DNA of 64,000 nt from Thalassobaculum litoreum DSM 18839 (GTDB taxonomy: Bacteria > Pseudomonadota > Alphaproteobacteria > Thalassobaculales > Thalassobaculaceae), in assembly GCF_900102465.1 (NCBI RefSeq), contig NZ_FNBW01000007.1:245115-309114 (forward strand), written 5' to 3'. The translations under genes were made by a program, and so were the position numbers. Every line of letters begins with the position of its first letter. Within the stretch, counting starts at the first letter, position 1. The notes below the pieces were generated by a model, which had not been told where the DNA came from, did no database searches, and was given only the letters and a program-made list of their open reading frames with translations. Of this stretch, positions 17,291 through 25,560 are shown one piece after another.

Positions 17291-18403
17291 TCAGTCGGCG
17301 TCGCCCAGGGGACGGCGCGGATCGAAGGTGGAGAGCCCGGCGATCGCCCGGCGCATGTCGGCGGCCAGGCGCTGCAGCCCGGCGGTGCGTTCGAGCCGCC
17401 GCTCGTCCATGTAGAGGCCGCGCTTGACCTCGATCTGCAGGGCGTGGATGCCGAGATCCGGGCGGCCGTAATGGCGGGTCACGTAGCCGCCGGCATAGGG
17501 GCTGTTGCGCCGCACCCGGTAGCCCTGGTGGCCGAGCAGCCGCTCGACCCGGCCGGTCAGCACCGGCGAGCAGCTGGTGCCGTGGCAGTCGCCCAGCACG
17601 ATGTCGCTCACCGGATAGCTGCGGCCGTCGGCGCCGATGGTGTGCACGTTGGACGGCATGGAATGGGCGTCGACCAGGATGCAGTAGCCGAAGCGGCTGC
17701 GGGTCTCCTCGATCGCCTCGGTCAGGGCGGCGTGATAGGGCCGCCAGTAGCCCTCGATCCGGTGCACCGCGTCCTCGAAGGCGAGCTTGCCGGCATAGAC
17801 CGGCACGGCGTTGGAGACGACCCGGGCAATGGTGCCCAGTCCGGCGGCGATCCGCGCGTTGCGGGTGGTGACGTAGTCGGGCAGCGGGTCGGAGAACATC
17901 GCCGGGTCGAGCTCGTAGGGCTCGCGGTTGGCGTCCACATAGACCCGCGGAAAGGTGGCGGCGACCAGCGGCGCGCCGAGCTCGGGGGCGGCGGCGAACA
18001 GCTCGTCGACGAAGCTGTCCTCGCTGGAGCGCAGGGTGCGCTCGTCGAGCCCAGTGCGGGTCAGCAGATCGTCGGGATAGTGGCGCCCGGAATGGGGCGA
18101 GGAGACGACGATCGGCAGGGTCTGGCGCACCGGCCGGCGCACCGTGACCGGCGGCGGCGGCGCGTCAGCGGCGGTGACAGCGGCGGCGGCTGTGGCGGTG
18201 ACTGAGGCGGCGGCCGCGATGGCGGCAGCGGGGCGGGGGGCGGCGGGGTCCGGGACGGCGGGGACCACCGTTGAGACGGCGCGGGAGGCGGTCTGAGGGA
18301 CGGCTGCCACGCGGGTCGGGCCGGGGGCTGAGTCGGAAGCGGCCACGCTCGCCGGCATGCCGGTCTCGGCGGGTTCGGGCAGGCTGTCGACGCGCTCGTC
18401 CAT
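17291..18403 (-). CDS. N-formylglutamate amidohydrolase family protein with Ala/Pro-rich N-terminal extension
   Basis: 370 residues if ATG 18403 is used. The conserved part (about 100-370) contains VVSSPHSGRHYP, the metal-ligand segments LVDAHSMPSN and GDCHGTSCSP, and QIEVKRGLYMDE near the end, as in HutG-type deformylases that hydrolyse N-formyl-L-glutamate in histidine catabolism. The first about 95 residues are Ala/Pro/Val low complexity and are not part of the family. No strong ribosome binding site precedes 18403 and a later Met (SLPEPAETGM) is possible, so the start is uncertain. No other hut genes are nearby. Confidence 0.88.
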   Translation of the reverse strand: MDERVDSLPEPAETGMPASVAASDSAPGPTRVAAVPQTASRAVSTVVPAVPDPAAPRPAAAIAAAASVTATAAAAVTAADAPPPPVTVRRPVRQTLPIVVSSPHSGRHYPDDLLTRTGLDERTLRSSEDSFVDELFAAAPELGAPLVAATFPRVYVDANREPYELDPAMFSDPLPDYVTTRNARIAAGLGTIARVVSNAVPVYAGKLAFEDAVHRIEGYWRPYHAALTEAIEETRSRFGYCILVDAHSMPSNVHTIGADGRSYPVSDIVLGDCHGTSCSPVLTGRVERLLGHQGYRVRRNSPYAGGYVTRHYGRPDLGIHALQIEVKRGLYMDERRLERTAGLQRLAADMRRAIAGLSTFDPRRPLGDAD

Positions 18404-18677
18404 GACATTCAGATAGAGCAACACGGCGCCCCTGTCACCGGTCTGAGCGCGACCCGCGTCGCCGGAGCGTCCGGGGACGCCGGCGCCGGGGCGAGGGGAC
18501 GGTCCGGTGGGGCGGCCAGGGCACCTGAGGGTCGGCCGGACGGGGCGCGAGGCGGGGATGTGAAAATAGGGTTGCCAAGCTTGGAGAGGGGCATTAAGAC
18601 CAGCCGCTCGCGGCACGGAATTCCCGTCAGTGCCGCCGCCGACAGGTCCCTCCCGGGGCCGATCAGACCGGCACAGT

Positions 18678-18752
18678 GGGCGCGTAGCTCAGCGGGAGAG
18701 CACTACGTTGACATCGTAGGGGTCGCTGGTTCAATCCCAGCCGCGCCCACCA
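18678..18752 (+). tRNA. tRNA-Val (anticodon GAC)
   Basis: Complete cloverleaf. Acceptor GGGCGCG (18678-18684) pairs with CGCGCCC (18742-18748), D-arm GCTC/GAGC, anticodon stem CTACG/CGTAG around TTGACAT with GAC at 18710-18712, 5-nt variable region, T-arm GCTGG/CCAGC with TTCAATC loop, discriminator A and encoded CCA. An integrase remnant lies 100 bp downstream in the same orientation, so the 3' half is a likely phage or island attachment site. Confidence 0.97.
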
Positions 18753-18852
18753 CGCATCCGGTTGATGTCATTGACATTTTCCGGCTCAGGCTAGGTCCAA
18801 AACTCGACGGAGACCGTTGCTGTCACACTTTGTGTCACAGTGAGGTCCACCC

Positions 18853-19450
18853 ATGCCCACCATCCGCGAGCGGAACCGCCGCTGGCAGGCCCAGGTGCGT
18901 GTCGCCAACAAGGCCACCATCACCAAGACCTTCGACCGTTACCAGGACGCCGTCGCCTGGGCGGCCGAGACTGAGAAGAGCGTCCGTCGGTCGCTCGCGA
19001 ATGACACCGGCATTCATGTCGCGCAGACGACCCTTGGTGACCTGATCGACCGGTACCAGCGGGAGATCACACCAGCCAAGCGCAGTTCAGAGGTCGAGGC
19101 GCTGCGCCTGGGAAAGATGCGACGGGACGCGATCTCAGGTTTGGTGCTGTCAAAGCTCTCCCCCTCGGTGGTGTCGGACCACCGTGACCCCAGGATGGCT
19201 GAGGTGTCCGTCGATACCGTCAGACGGGATCTCGGCACGTTGCAGCATGTCTGGGACGTCGCGCATCGCTCCTGGGGCCTGGTGGGGCTGGATAACCCCT
19301 TCCGGCTGGTGCGGAGGCCCAGCCCAGCGCCCGGACGCTCACGTCGGCTTCCCATTGAAGAGCAGGCCCGCCTCGAAGCGCGCAGGCCTTGAAGACCTGC
19401 ATTTCCACGACCTGCGGCACGAAGCGATCACCAGGTCAGTTGCCGTCACC
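18853..19450 (+). pseudogene. Broken tyrosine-recombinase (integrase) gene at tRNA-Val
   Basis: A frame of 179 codons (18853-19392) encodes a typical phage-integrase N-terminus: MPTIRERNRRWQAQVRV arm-binding domain, then a core-binding/SAM-like domain (TTLGDLIDRYQREITPAKR ... VDTVRRDLGTLQHVWDVAHRSWGL). It stops just past residue 170. The C-terminal active-site motif reappears in another frame at about 19385-19430 (LEDLHFHDLRHEAITR, the HxLRH box). The stretch with the first catalytic Arg and Lys, and the terminal Tyr, are missing, so an internal deletion plus frameshift has inactivated it. Confidence 0.85.
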
Positions 19451-19615
19451 GGACGGCGGGACTGTGGAGGGCGAGAGATAATTGCCGACCGGGTTCCGTC
19501 GCCGCGTAGCCCCGCAAGATAAGGCTGCGCCACGAAGGCCTTCACGCAGCGACTGCCGGTCGGTGCGGCACTTGCTTCGCTACCAATGTCCTCTGCCTTC
19601 CTTCACACTGCTGCG

Positions 19616-20626
19616 ATGGATCAGGCGACATCCAAAAGCCCCGATGTCCCGCGCGGGTCCAAGCGGGTCGTCGTGCTCGGCGGCACCGGAACGATCGGAC
19701 GCGCGACCGTCAGCGCCCTTCTCGAGCGAGGGCACCGGGTGATATGCCCTGTGCGCCCCGCGAGCCTCGACACGGCGCGCCTGCAGCTCCCCCCGGACGC
19801 CGACATCCGGCCGTGCGAGATCACCGATCCCGCCGCCCTTGCCCGCGATGGCTTTCGCGGCGAGACCTTCGACGCATTGGTCTCCTGTCTTGCCTCCCGT
19901 TCTGGCGCACCGAGGGATGCGTGGGCCATCGACTACACCGCGCATTCGCAGGCCCTCGGCGTTGCGCGCAGCTCAGGCATCTCGCACATGGTCCTGCTCT
20001 CGGCGATCTGTGTGCAGCGACCCCGATTGGCGTTCCAGAAGGCCAAGCTTGCCTTCGAGGAGGAGCTGATCGGGTCCGGCCTGACATCCTCGATCGTGCG
20101 GCCGACCGCCTATTTCAAGTCGCTGTCGGGGCAGATCGACCGGGTTCGTCGCGGAAAGCCGTATCTTGTGTTCGGGAACGGTGAGCTCACGGCCTGCAAG
20201 CCGATCAGCGACAGGGATCTGGGAAATTTTCTCGCAGACTGTCTCGACGACGCGTCTCTCTGGAACCGGGTGCTTCCGATTGGCGGGCCGGGCCCCGCCA
20301 TAACGCCCCTTGCGCAAGCCGAACGGCTCTTCGAGCTGCTCGACGAGGCGCCGCGCGTGCGGCGGGTGCCGGTCGGGCTGCTCGACGCCATAATCGTGGG
20401 CCTGAGTGTGCTCGGAACAGTTTCGCGGCGTCTGCGCGACAAGGCAGAACTGGCTCGGATCGGGCGATACTACGCAACCGAGTCGATGCTGGTGCTCGAT
20501 CCGGCGACGGGTCGCTACGACGCAGATGCGACACCGTCCACGGGCGCCGACACGCTTTTCGATTTCTACGCAAAGATCGTGGCCCAAGAGGAGTCGGTCG
20601 ATCTTGGGGAACACGCGGTTTTTTGA
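19616..20626 (+). CDS. bciA: Divinyl (proto)chlorophyllide a 8-vinyl reductase, BciA type
   Basis: 336 residues from ATG 19616 (another in-frame ATG lies at 19586; neither has a clear Shine-Dalgarno). NAD(P)-binding Rossmann start VVVLGGTGTIGRATVSALLERGH. Strong BciA signatures: LLSAICVQRPRLAFQKAKLAFE, RPTAYFKSLSGQ, LTACKPISDRDLGNFLADCLDD, LPIGGPGPAITPLAQAE, and KAELARIGRYYATESML with DADATPSTGADTLFDFY near the end. The enzyme reduces the C8-vinyl group of divinyl chlorophyllide precursors with NADPH in bacteriochlorophyll synthesis. No other bch, puf or crt gene is in the window, so it is outside any local photosynthesis cluster. It lies directly behind the tRNA/integrase remnant. Confidence 0.9.
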   Translation: MDQATSKSPDVPRGSKRVVVLGGTGTIGRATVSALLERGHRVICPVRPASLDTARLQLPPDADIRPCEITDPAALARDGFRGETFDALVSCLASRSGAPRDAWAIDYTAHSQALGVARSSGISHMVLLSAICVQRPRLAFQKAKLAFEEELIGSGLTSSIVRPTAYFKSLSGQIDRVRRGKPYLVFGNGELTACKPISDRDLGNFLADCLDDASLWNRVLPIGGPGPAITPLAQAERLFELLDEAPRVRRVPVGLLDAIIVGLSVLGTVSRRLRDKAELARIGRYYATESMLVLDPATGRYDADATPSTGADTLFDFYAKIVAQEESVDLGEHAVF

Positions 20627-20795
20627 CGTTCAGCGTCTCGGGTCGCAGCCGATCACCAGTGACTTCAAAAGGCGACCTTCCGCGCTTCCTTTCGGGCGGC
20701 TTCGCAGCTGCGGCGAATGCTGCCAAGGAGATTGAGGCGCAAGCCTCAGCCCGGGCTTGCGTGAAACGTCAAACCGCCGATTTTCCAAACGGCCT

Positions 20796-21038
20796 CTAAC
20801 CCGACAGGGCATTTTCCAGGCGCTGGATCAGGGAGCGGAGTTCGAGCGACGTCGAATTTGCGACCTGCAATCGGCCATGAACAGGGTGATCGGGCTCGAT
20901 GTCGGACAGGCAGAGGTACAGCGTCGACAGAAGGCGCCCTGTGACGTTGTTGATATCGTGCACGAGTGCCTGAGGGCTGGGTTCTGCGTCGTTCGTATCG
21001 CCACTCGGTCGGCACTGGCCGGCGTCCGTTTCCGTCAT
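20796..21038 (-). CDS. Stand-alone DHp (HisKA-like) mini-protein, candidate phosphotransferase
   Basis: 80 residues. Its ATG (21036-21038) overlaps the folE stop as ATGA, so translation is coupled. After a polar N-terminus (1-22) comes LVHDINNVTGRLLSTLYLCLSDIEPDHPVHGRLQVANSTSLELRSLIQRL (split here only by description), which aligns with the DHp helix pair of the hybrid kinase encoded four genes upstream: HDxNN, SD(L/I), PxxxRLxxxxxxxxxxRxLI. His27 corresponds to the kinase phospho-His508. There is no ATP-binding domain. The family is not one I know by name. Possible roles are a Spo0B/ChpT-like shuttle between the kinase receiver and the response regulator, or a decoy partner of the kinase. 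Confidence 0.7.
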   Translation of the reverse strand: MTETDAGQCRPSGDTNDAEPSPQALVHDINNVTGRLLSTLYLCLSDIEPDHPVHGRLQVANSTSLELRSLIQRLENALSG

Positions 21039-21694
21039 GGACGCGCGCCGATCGCGTCGAGGAATCGCTGCTGCATGGTCAGGTCTTCCGCGAGAAGTCC
21101 CCTGAAATCCTGTGTGCGGAGGCGCGGGCTCCGCTTGTTGACTCCTCGGAGGGTCATACACCCGTGCTCCGCATCGACGATGACGCCCACAGCTTGCGGG
21201 TTCAGGCCGTCTTCGATGCATTGCGCGATTTGCGACGTCATCCGCTCCTGAATCTGCAGGCGGCGCGCATAGGCATCGACGACGCGGGCCAGTTTGCTGA
21301 TGCCGACGACCGAACTCGCCGGCAGATAGGCCACATGGGCCTTGCCGACGATCGGCGCCAGATGATGCTCGCAGTGGGAAACGAAATCGATGTCGGTCAA
21401 GATGACGAGGTTCTGGTACCCCGACACTTCGGAGAACGTGGTGGTGAGGAGAGCCTTCGCGTCCACGGCATAGCCGCTGCAATACTCGGAGAAAGCGCGC
21501 ACGACTCTGGCCGGGGTCTCCAGCAGCCCATCGCGGCCCGGATCCTCGCCGATCCCGCGCAGCAAGGCGCGAATGCCCGACTCCGCAGCGGCGAGCCGGT
21601 CTTCTCCTGATTCGGCGACGAACTCGCCGTCGTCTGAGAGCTGGTGTGCGGCAAGACCGCCACTGCGCATGATCGAAACGGGCATATCCGTCAT
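21035..21694 (-). CDS. folE: GTP cyclohydrolase I
   Basis: 219 residues from ATG 21694 (GGAG 8 nt upstream; an in-frame GTG lies three codons earlier). It converts GTP to 7,8-dihydroneopterin triphosphate, the entry step to folate and pterins. Zinc ligands are present: Cys108 and His111 in SHCEHHLAPIVGKAHVAYLP, and Cys179 in DAEHGCMTLRGV. SKLARVVDAYARRLQIQERMTSQIA is the conserved substrate region. The tail RSPRLRTQDFRG differs from the usual housekeeping form. It lies inside a two-component operon, 55 bp after the response regulator gene, pointing to a signalling-dedicated paralogue rather than the folate-pathway copy. Confidence 0.95.
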   Translation of the reverse strand: MTDMPVSIMRSGGLAAHQLSDDGEFVAESGEDRLAAAESGIRALLRGIGEDPGRDGLLETPARVVRAFSEYCSGYAVDAKALLTTTFSEVSGYQNLVILTDIDFVSHCEHHLAPIVGKAHVAYLPASSVVGISKLARVVDAYARRLQIQERMTSQIAQCIEDGLNPQAVGVIVDAEHGCMTLRGVNKRSPRLRTQDFRGLLAEDLTMQQRFLDAIGARP

Positions 21695-21749
21695 TTTAGG
21701 CACTCCATCCCTTTTGAGACTCGCGCGGACCCTGGCCGCCGTCTGTGGT

Positions 21750-22145
21750 TTACGTTGCGGAAACGTTCACGGCGGTTCGGGCTTGATTCCGAAGCCGCGC
21801 CAAGGTCTCCAGGAGTTCGTCCGGCGTGAACGGCTTGCGCAAAATTGCATCGGCGCCGAGAAGTCGCGCCGCCTCCAGCACGTCCGCAACCTCTCCGATC
21901 GCCCCGGACATCATCACGAAGCTGGTGTCCGGGAGAGTCGACTGGACGCTGCGCAGGACCTCGAACCCCTCGCCGTCCGGCATCAGCATGTCGCAGACGA
22001 CCATATCCGGTCGCCAGTCGAGCAGCATCGGAATGGCGTGGACCCCGTTGCTCGCGGTGCGGACGTCATAGTCGGCCCGCCCCAGAACGACAGCCAGGTT
22101 CTCGCGTAGATCAGGGTCATCCTCGACCAGACAGATTTTCGTCAT
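21750..22145 (-). CDS. Single-domain response regulator
   Basis: 131 residues, receiver domain only. Acidic pair in CLVEDDPDLREN, phospho-acceptor Asp52 in VVCDMLMPDGEGF, Thr/Ser position in FVMMSGA, and Lys in LRKPFTPDELLETL. No output domain, so it must pass on the signal by protein interaction or phosphotransfer, as CheY-like or Spo0F-like proteins do. It begins 64 bp after the hybrid kinase stop and precedes folE. Confidence 0.92.
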   Translation of the reverse strand: MTKICLVEDDPDLRENLAVVLGRADYDVRTASNGVHAIPMLLDWRPDMVVCDMLMPDGEGFEVLRSVQSTLPDTSFVMMSGAIGEVADVLEAARLLGADAILRKPFTPDELLETLARLRNQARTAVNVSAT

Positions 22146-22209
22146 TCTCCCGGTGCTCCGATAAGCGGCTTCAGGGCGTCACAGACAGTCATCTCGATGG
22201 TCACGGGCA

Positions 22210-24918
22210 CTAGCCCGTCTTGCGTTCCAGTCCCGGTCGCTCAGGGGTATCGGTGCGATGTCCGAGGGCGGACATCACGGCGTTCAGCAGCTCATCGGGA
22301 AGGACCGGCTTTCCGACGATGGCGGTCACGCCGCAGGACATGATCTGCTCGTGTTCTTCGTTGGACACGAACCCGCTCAGCATCAGGATTGGGATGTCCG
22401 TTCGGATCTCGCGCAGGGAGAGCGCCAAATCCTCTCCCGTGATCTTCGGCATCTTCCGGTCGGTGACCACCAGATCCCAGGTCCCGGCATCCCGGCGGAA
22501 GGCGCGTATGGCCTCCTCGGGGTCGACGAAACCGTCCACCGTATAACCGAGACGCGTCAGGATCTCCTGGCTCACCGACAGCAAAATCCGGTCATCATCG
22601 ACCAGCATCAGTCGCTCGGTTCCAGAGGAGGCGGGGGATACGACGGAGCGTTTCGCGACTGCGGCAACGCGCGTCTTCTCCAGGATCGGCAGATAGATGT
22701 CGAAACGGGTCCCGACGCCCTCGAGGCTTTCGACGACGATCGCCCCCTCGTGGTTGCGGATGATGCCCTGCACGGCGGCGAGGCCGAGGCCGGTGCCCTC
22801 GCCGATACGCTTGGTCGTGAAGAACGGTTCGAAGATCCGAGGGATCAACTCGGCTGGGATGCCGGGTCCCGTGTCGGTGATGCCGATGCGGGCATACTCT
22901 CCCGGTTTCAGGTCACTGACCTGTCCGCTGATCCCTCGGCCCATCGAAATCTGGTGGCCGCTCTGCATTTGGTTCAACGCGTCGGCCGACCCGTCGAGGA
23001 AGCAGCTCTCCATCGAGATGGTGATTGTACCGCTCGTATGCTCGCCGATCGCCTGGGCGGCGTTCTGGCAGATATTGACGAGCAGCTGATGGATCTGTGC
23101 CGCGTCGGCTTCGGCGATGCACGGCTGGAGCTGACCGATTTTCAGCGAGATATTCGCCGGCAACTGGAGGTCCAGAGATCCTAGACCGTCCTTGACGGCC
23201 TTCTGCAGATCCAGAGGATTGCGGTCGGAGCCGGCGTTTCTGCTGTAGGTCAAGATCTGGCGCACCAGATCGCGAGCCCGCGTGCTCGCTTCCATGATCT
23301 GGGTCAGACGGGGCTGTATGGGGGAATTCTTGGGCAGGTCGCTGATCATCAGCGAACAATTGCCCAGGATCCCGCCGACGATGTTGTTGAAATCGTGGGC
23401 AATTCCGCCGGCCAGGGTGCCGAGGGCCTGGGTGCGCTGGGACGCGTGGTACATCTCGGTCAATCGCGCGCGTTCGGCCTCGGCATCTGTGCGTTCCGTG
23501 ATGTCCTCGTAGGTCTTCACGAAGCCGCCGGTGGGGAGGGCTGCGACAATGGCTTCCACGATCCGACCGTCGCCGATATGGCGAACCTGGCGCTGGCTGC
23601 CGGTGCGGGTGCGCAGCAGCTTCTGGATCGAGGAGATCTGGGCGTCGGCTATCTGGTCGGGTTTGCCCGGCCCCAGGTCCCCGCGGCCGGCGGCGTGCTT
23701 GATCAGTTCGCGATAGTCCAGGCTGCCGGTGACCAGGTCATCAGCATATTCGTTGATCTCGAGGAAGCGCTGATTGAACAGCATCAACCGCATGTCGCTG
23801 TCGAAGACCGCGATGCCATGTTTCATGTTGTCGAGAGTCGTGCGCAGCAACTCGGATTTCTCGCTGACCAGCCGCTCCCGCTCCTTCAACTCGGTGATGT
23901 CGGTATGCACGCCCACCAGCCGGCCGTCGCTGGTCCACCGCTCGCTGATATGCAGCCAGATGCCATTTGACAGTCGGCTCTCGAACTTCGTCGACTCGGT
24001 CGCCCTGCGCTTTTCGGTGACCGAGGCGACCCAGTCCTCCATTTCGTCGGCCGGTATCTTGACGCCGCCGTTGCGGACCGCGCTCCGCAGCAGATCCTGG
24101 AAACTCACGCCGATGGCGAGATCATCGGCCTGCATGGGATGCAGATCGACATATCGCTGATTGAACAGCTCCACCCGATCGTTCTGATCGAAGATGATGA
24201 AGCCTTCCGAAATGCTATTGATCGCCAGCTCGAGCTCGTTGCGCGCACGGATCGCCTGGGTGGCAGCCTGTTCCTTTTCCGTGACCGCGCGATTGGTCTT
24301 CAAGATCTGGCTGCACAGCAGCCAGAGAATGGTGAAGACGCCGATCAGAATCAGTGCGAAGAGGCCGATGAGCTTGTAGTACAGCGCATTGTGCAGGTCC
24401 CGGGCGCGGCTGACCTCGTCCGACTCATACAGCAGCCCGCGCCGGACCATGTCGTGAACGGGGGTCCGCAGATAGTCGAGTTTCTGTGCGATCCCCGCCA
24501 ATTGCGGATCGGAAAGCTCTTCCAGCCCATAGATTAACGGCTCGAGCGCCTCAAGTTCGCCGATCATATTCTCGACCAGAGGGACAAGCCCTTCGATCGC
24601 CCGCAGATCGGCCGTCTGCCTTCCTTCGAGAAGCGGTATCAGGCGGCTCCAGAATATCTCGAACCGCTCGCGTGTTTCGCCCGCGGTATCCGAGCCGGGG
24701 GCAAGGGCATAGTCCTTCAGGGACTCGGTGAAGCGCAGGAACTCGATTTCAGATTGGGCCAGGAACCAGATGTTGATCCGGCTTTCCTTTTCGATCAGCT
24801 CCCGCTGCTGAATCAGCCCCTGAATCGAGAAGAAAACACCGGCGAGACAGGCGGTGAATGCCACGATTAATAGGCTGTGGCGAACTATGAACCATTTGAA
24901 TTCGCGCATCGTGGCCAT
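22210..24918 (-). CDS. Membrane hybrid histidine kinase (periplasmic helical sensor, two PAS, HisKA, HATPase, REC)
   Basis: 902 residues. TM1 about 12-32 and TM2 about 182-203 enclose a 150-residue, probably helical periplasmic domain (WFLAQSEIEFLRFTESLKDYAL ...). PAS domains lie at about 230-345 and 355-475. HisKA has phospho-His508 in GGIAHDFNNIVGG. The HATPase has N-box LLVNICQNAAQAI, G1 DTGPGIP, F-box FEPFFTTK and G2 GEGTGLGLAAVQG. A C-terminal receiver (about 768-888) has Asp820 in VVTDRKMP. The periplasmic module is where the pterin-binding-like protein encoded 55 bp upstream would dock. Asp820 requires a downstream histidine, and the small DHp protein in the same operon can provide it. 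Confidence 0.95.
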   Translation of the reverse strand: MATMREFKWFIVRHSLLIVAFTACLAGVFFSIQGLIQQRELIEKESRINIWFLAQSEIEFLRFTESLKDYALAPGSDTAGETRERFEIFWSRLIPLLEGRQTADLRAIEGLVPLVENMIGELEALEPLIYGLEELSDPQLAGIAQKLDYLRTPVHDMVRRGLLYESDEVSRARDLHNALYYKLIGLFALILIGVFTILWLLCSQILKTNRAVTEKEQAATQAIRARNELELAINSISEGFIIFDQNDRVELFNQRYVDLHPMQADDLAIGVSFQDLLRSAVRNGGVKIPADEMEDWVASVTEKRRATESTKFESRLSNGIWLHISERWTSDGRLVGVHTDITELKERERLVSEKSELLRTTLDNMKHGIAVFDSDMRLMLFNQRFLEINEYADDLVTGSLDYRELIKHAAGRGDLGPGKPDQIADAQISSIQKLLRTRTGSQRQVRHIGDGRIVEAIVAALPTGGFVKTYEDITERTDAEAERARLTEMYHASQRTQALGTLAGGIAHDFNNIVGGILGNCSLMISDLPKNSPIQPRLTQIMEASTRARDLVRQILTYSRNAGSDRNPLDLQKAVKDGLGSLDLQLPANISLKIGQLQPCIAEADAAQIHQLLVNICQNAAQAIGEHTSGTITISMESCFLDGSADALNQMQSGHQISMGRGISGQVSDLKPGEYARIGITDTGPGIPAELIPRIFEPFFTTKRIGEGTGLGLAAVQGIIRNHEGAIVVESLEGVGTRFDIYLPILEKTRVAAVAKRSVVSPASSGTERLMLVDDDRILLSVSQEILTRLGYTVDGFVDPEEAIRAFRRDAGTWDLVVTDRKMPKITGEDLALSLREIRTDIPILMLSGFVSNEEHEQIMSCGVTAIVGKPVLPDELLNAVMSALGHRTDTPERPGLERKTG

Positions 24919-24973
24919 TGAGACTCACCCCATTTCGCTTTGATCGCTGGAAAGCCTGGAGCGGATCATGGAT

Positions 24974-25495
24974 TTACTTGAAGTGGATCTCTTTTACCTG
25001 CCAAACCCACTTGGCCTGGGTCTGCTTGTTCTTCAGCTTAGGATTGTCATCCTCGGGATAGACGACCCAGAGCGGACCCTTTTCACGGATCTTCAGACGC
25101 TCTCCATCCATCTGATAGGCAAGGATCACCGGATAGTCGGTGAAGTCCTTCATCGGGATGTCGACCTTGTAATCGTTGAGCGCGATCACTTCGGCAGTCG
25201 AGCCTTCGGCGCCGACCGCGTCGACGAGGGTCTTCAGCAGGATCCCCTCGAATGTCTTGGTGCCCTGGGTCCAGGCCGTCGCCGTCTCGATCTTGGTGAC
25301 GCCCAGCGCGTGCAGCATGTCGAAATCGAACTCTGCCTTGTCGCCGGCATTTTGGTTGGACACATTCCCGCTGAGGGTCAGCAGGACCTCTCCTTTCGGC
25401 TTGGCGAGCTCGGCGGCGCCCGACGGTCCGCTGAAAACGAGGACGGCCACACTCAGCGAGCAAAGGAAGCTCAGAAATCTAGCAGTGCCGGTCAT
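24974..25495 (-). CDS. Periplasmic SUOX-fold, molybdopterin-domain-like protein (PruR-like pterin receptor candidate)
   Basis: 173 residues with a Sec signal peptide (about 1-28, FSGPSGA-AE). The mature part resembles the oxidoreductase molybdopterin-binding domain (LLTLSGNVSN, TAWTQGTKTFEGILLKTLVDAVGAEG, VIALNDYKVDIPMKDFTDYPVILAYQMDGERL, EKGPLWVVYPEDDNP). It contains no cysteine, so it lacks the molybdenum ligand of true sulfite oxidases. This is the profile of PruR, the Agrobacterium periplasmic pterin-binding protein that controls the membrane regulator DcpA. Next to a sensor kinase and GTP cyclohydrolase I, a pterin-receptor role is the best reading. Direct ligand evidence is lacking. Confidence 0.8.
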   Translation of the reverse strand: MTGTARFLSFLCSLSVAVLVFSGPSGAAELAKPKGEVLLTLSGNVSNQNAGDKAEFDFDMLHALGVTKIETATAWTQGTKTFEGILLKTLVDAVGAEGSTAEVIALNDYKVDIPMKDFTDYPVILAYQMDGERLKIREKGPLWVVYPEDDNPKLKNKQTQAKWVWQVKEIHFK

Positions 25496-25560
25496 TTTGG
25501 ATCTCCTGGTCGAGGTTCTTGCACGGGGGTCCGTCCGTTCTTGCGAACGGGTAGACAGGG

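Noticed and set aside
18753..19615. Second copy of the tRNA-Val 3' end (attR) near the integrase
   Set aside because: No repeat of the tRNA 3' sequence was found close by, so the far border of any island cannot be placed in this window.
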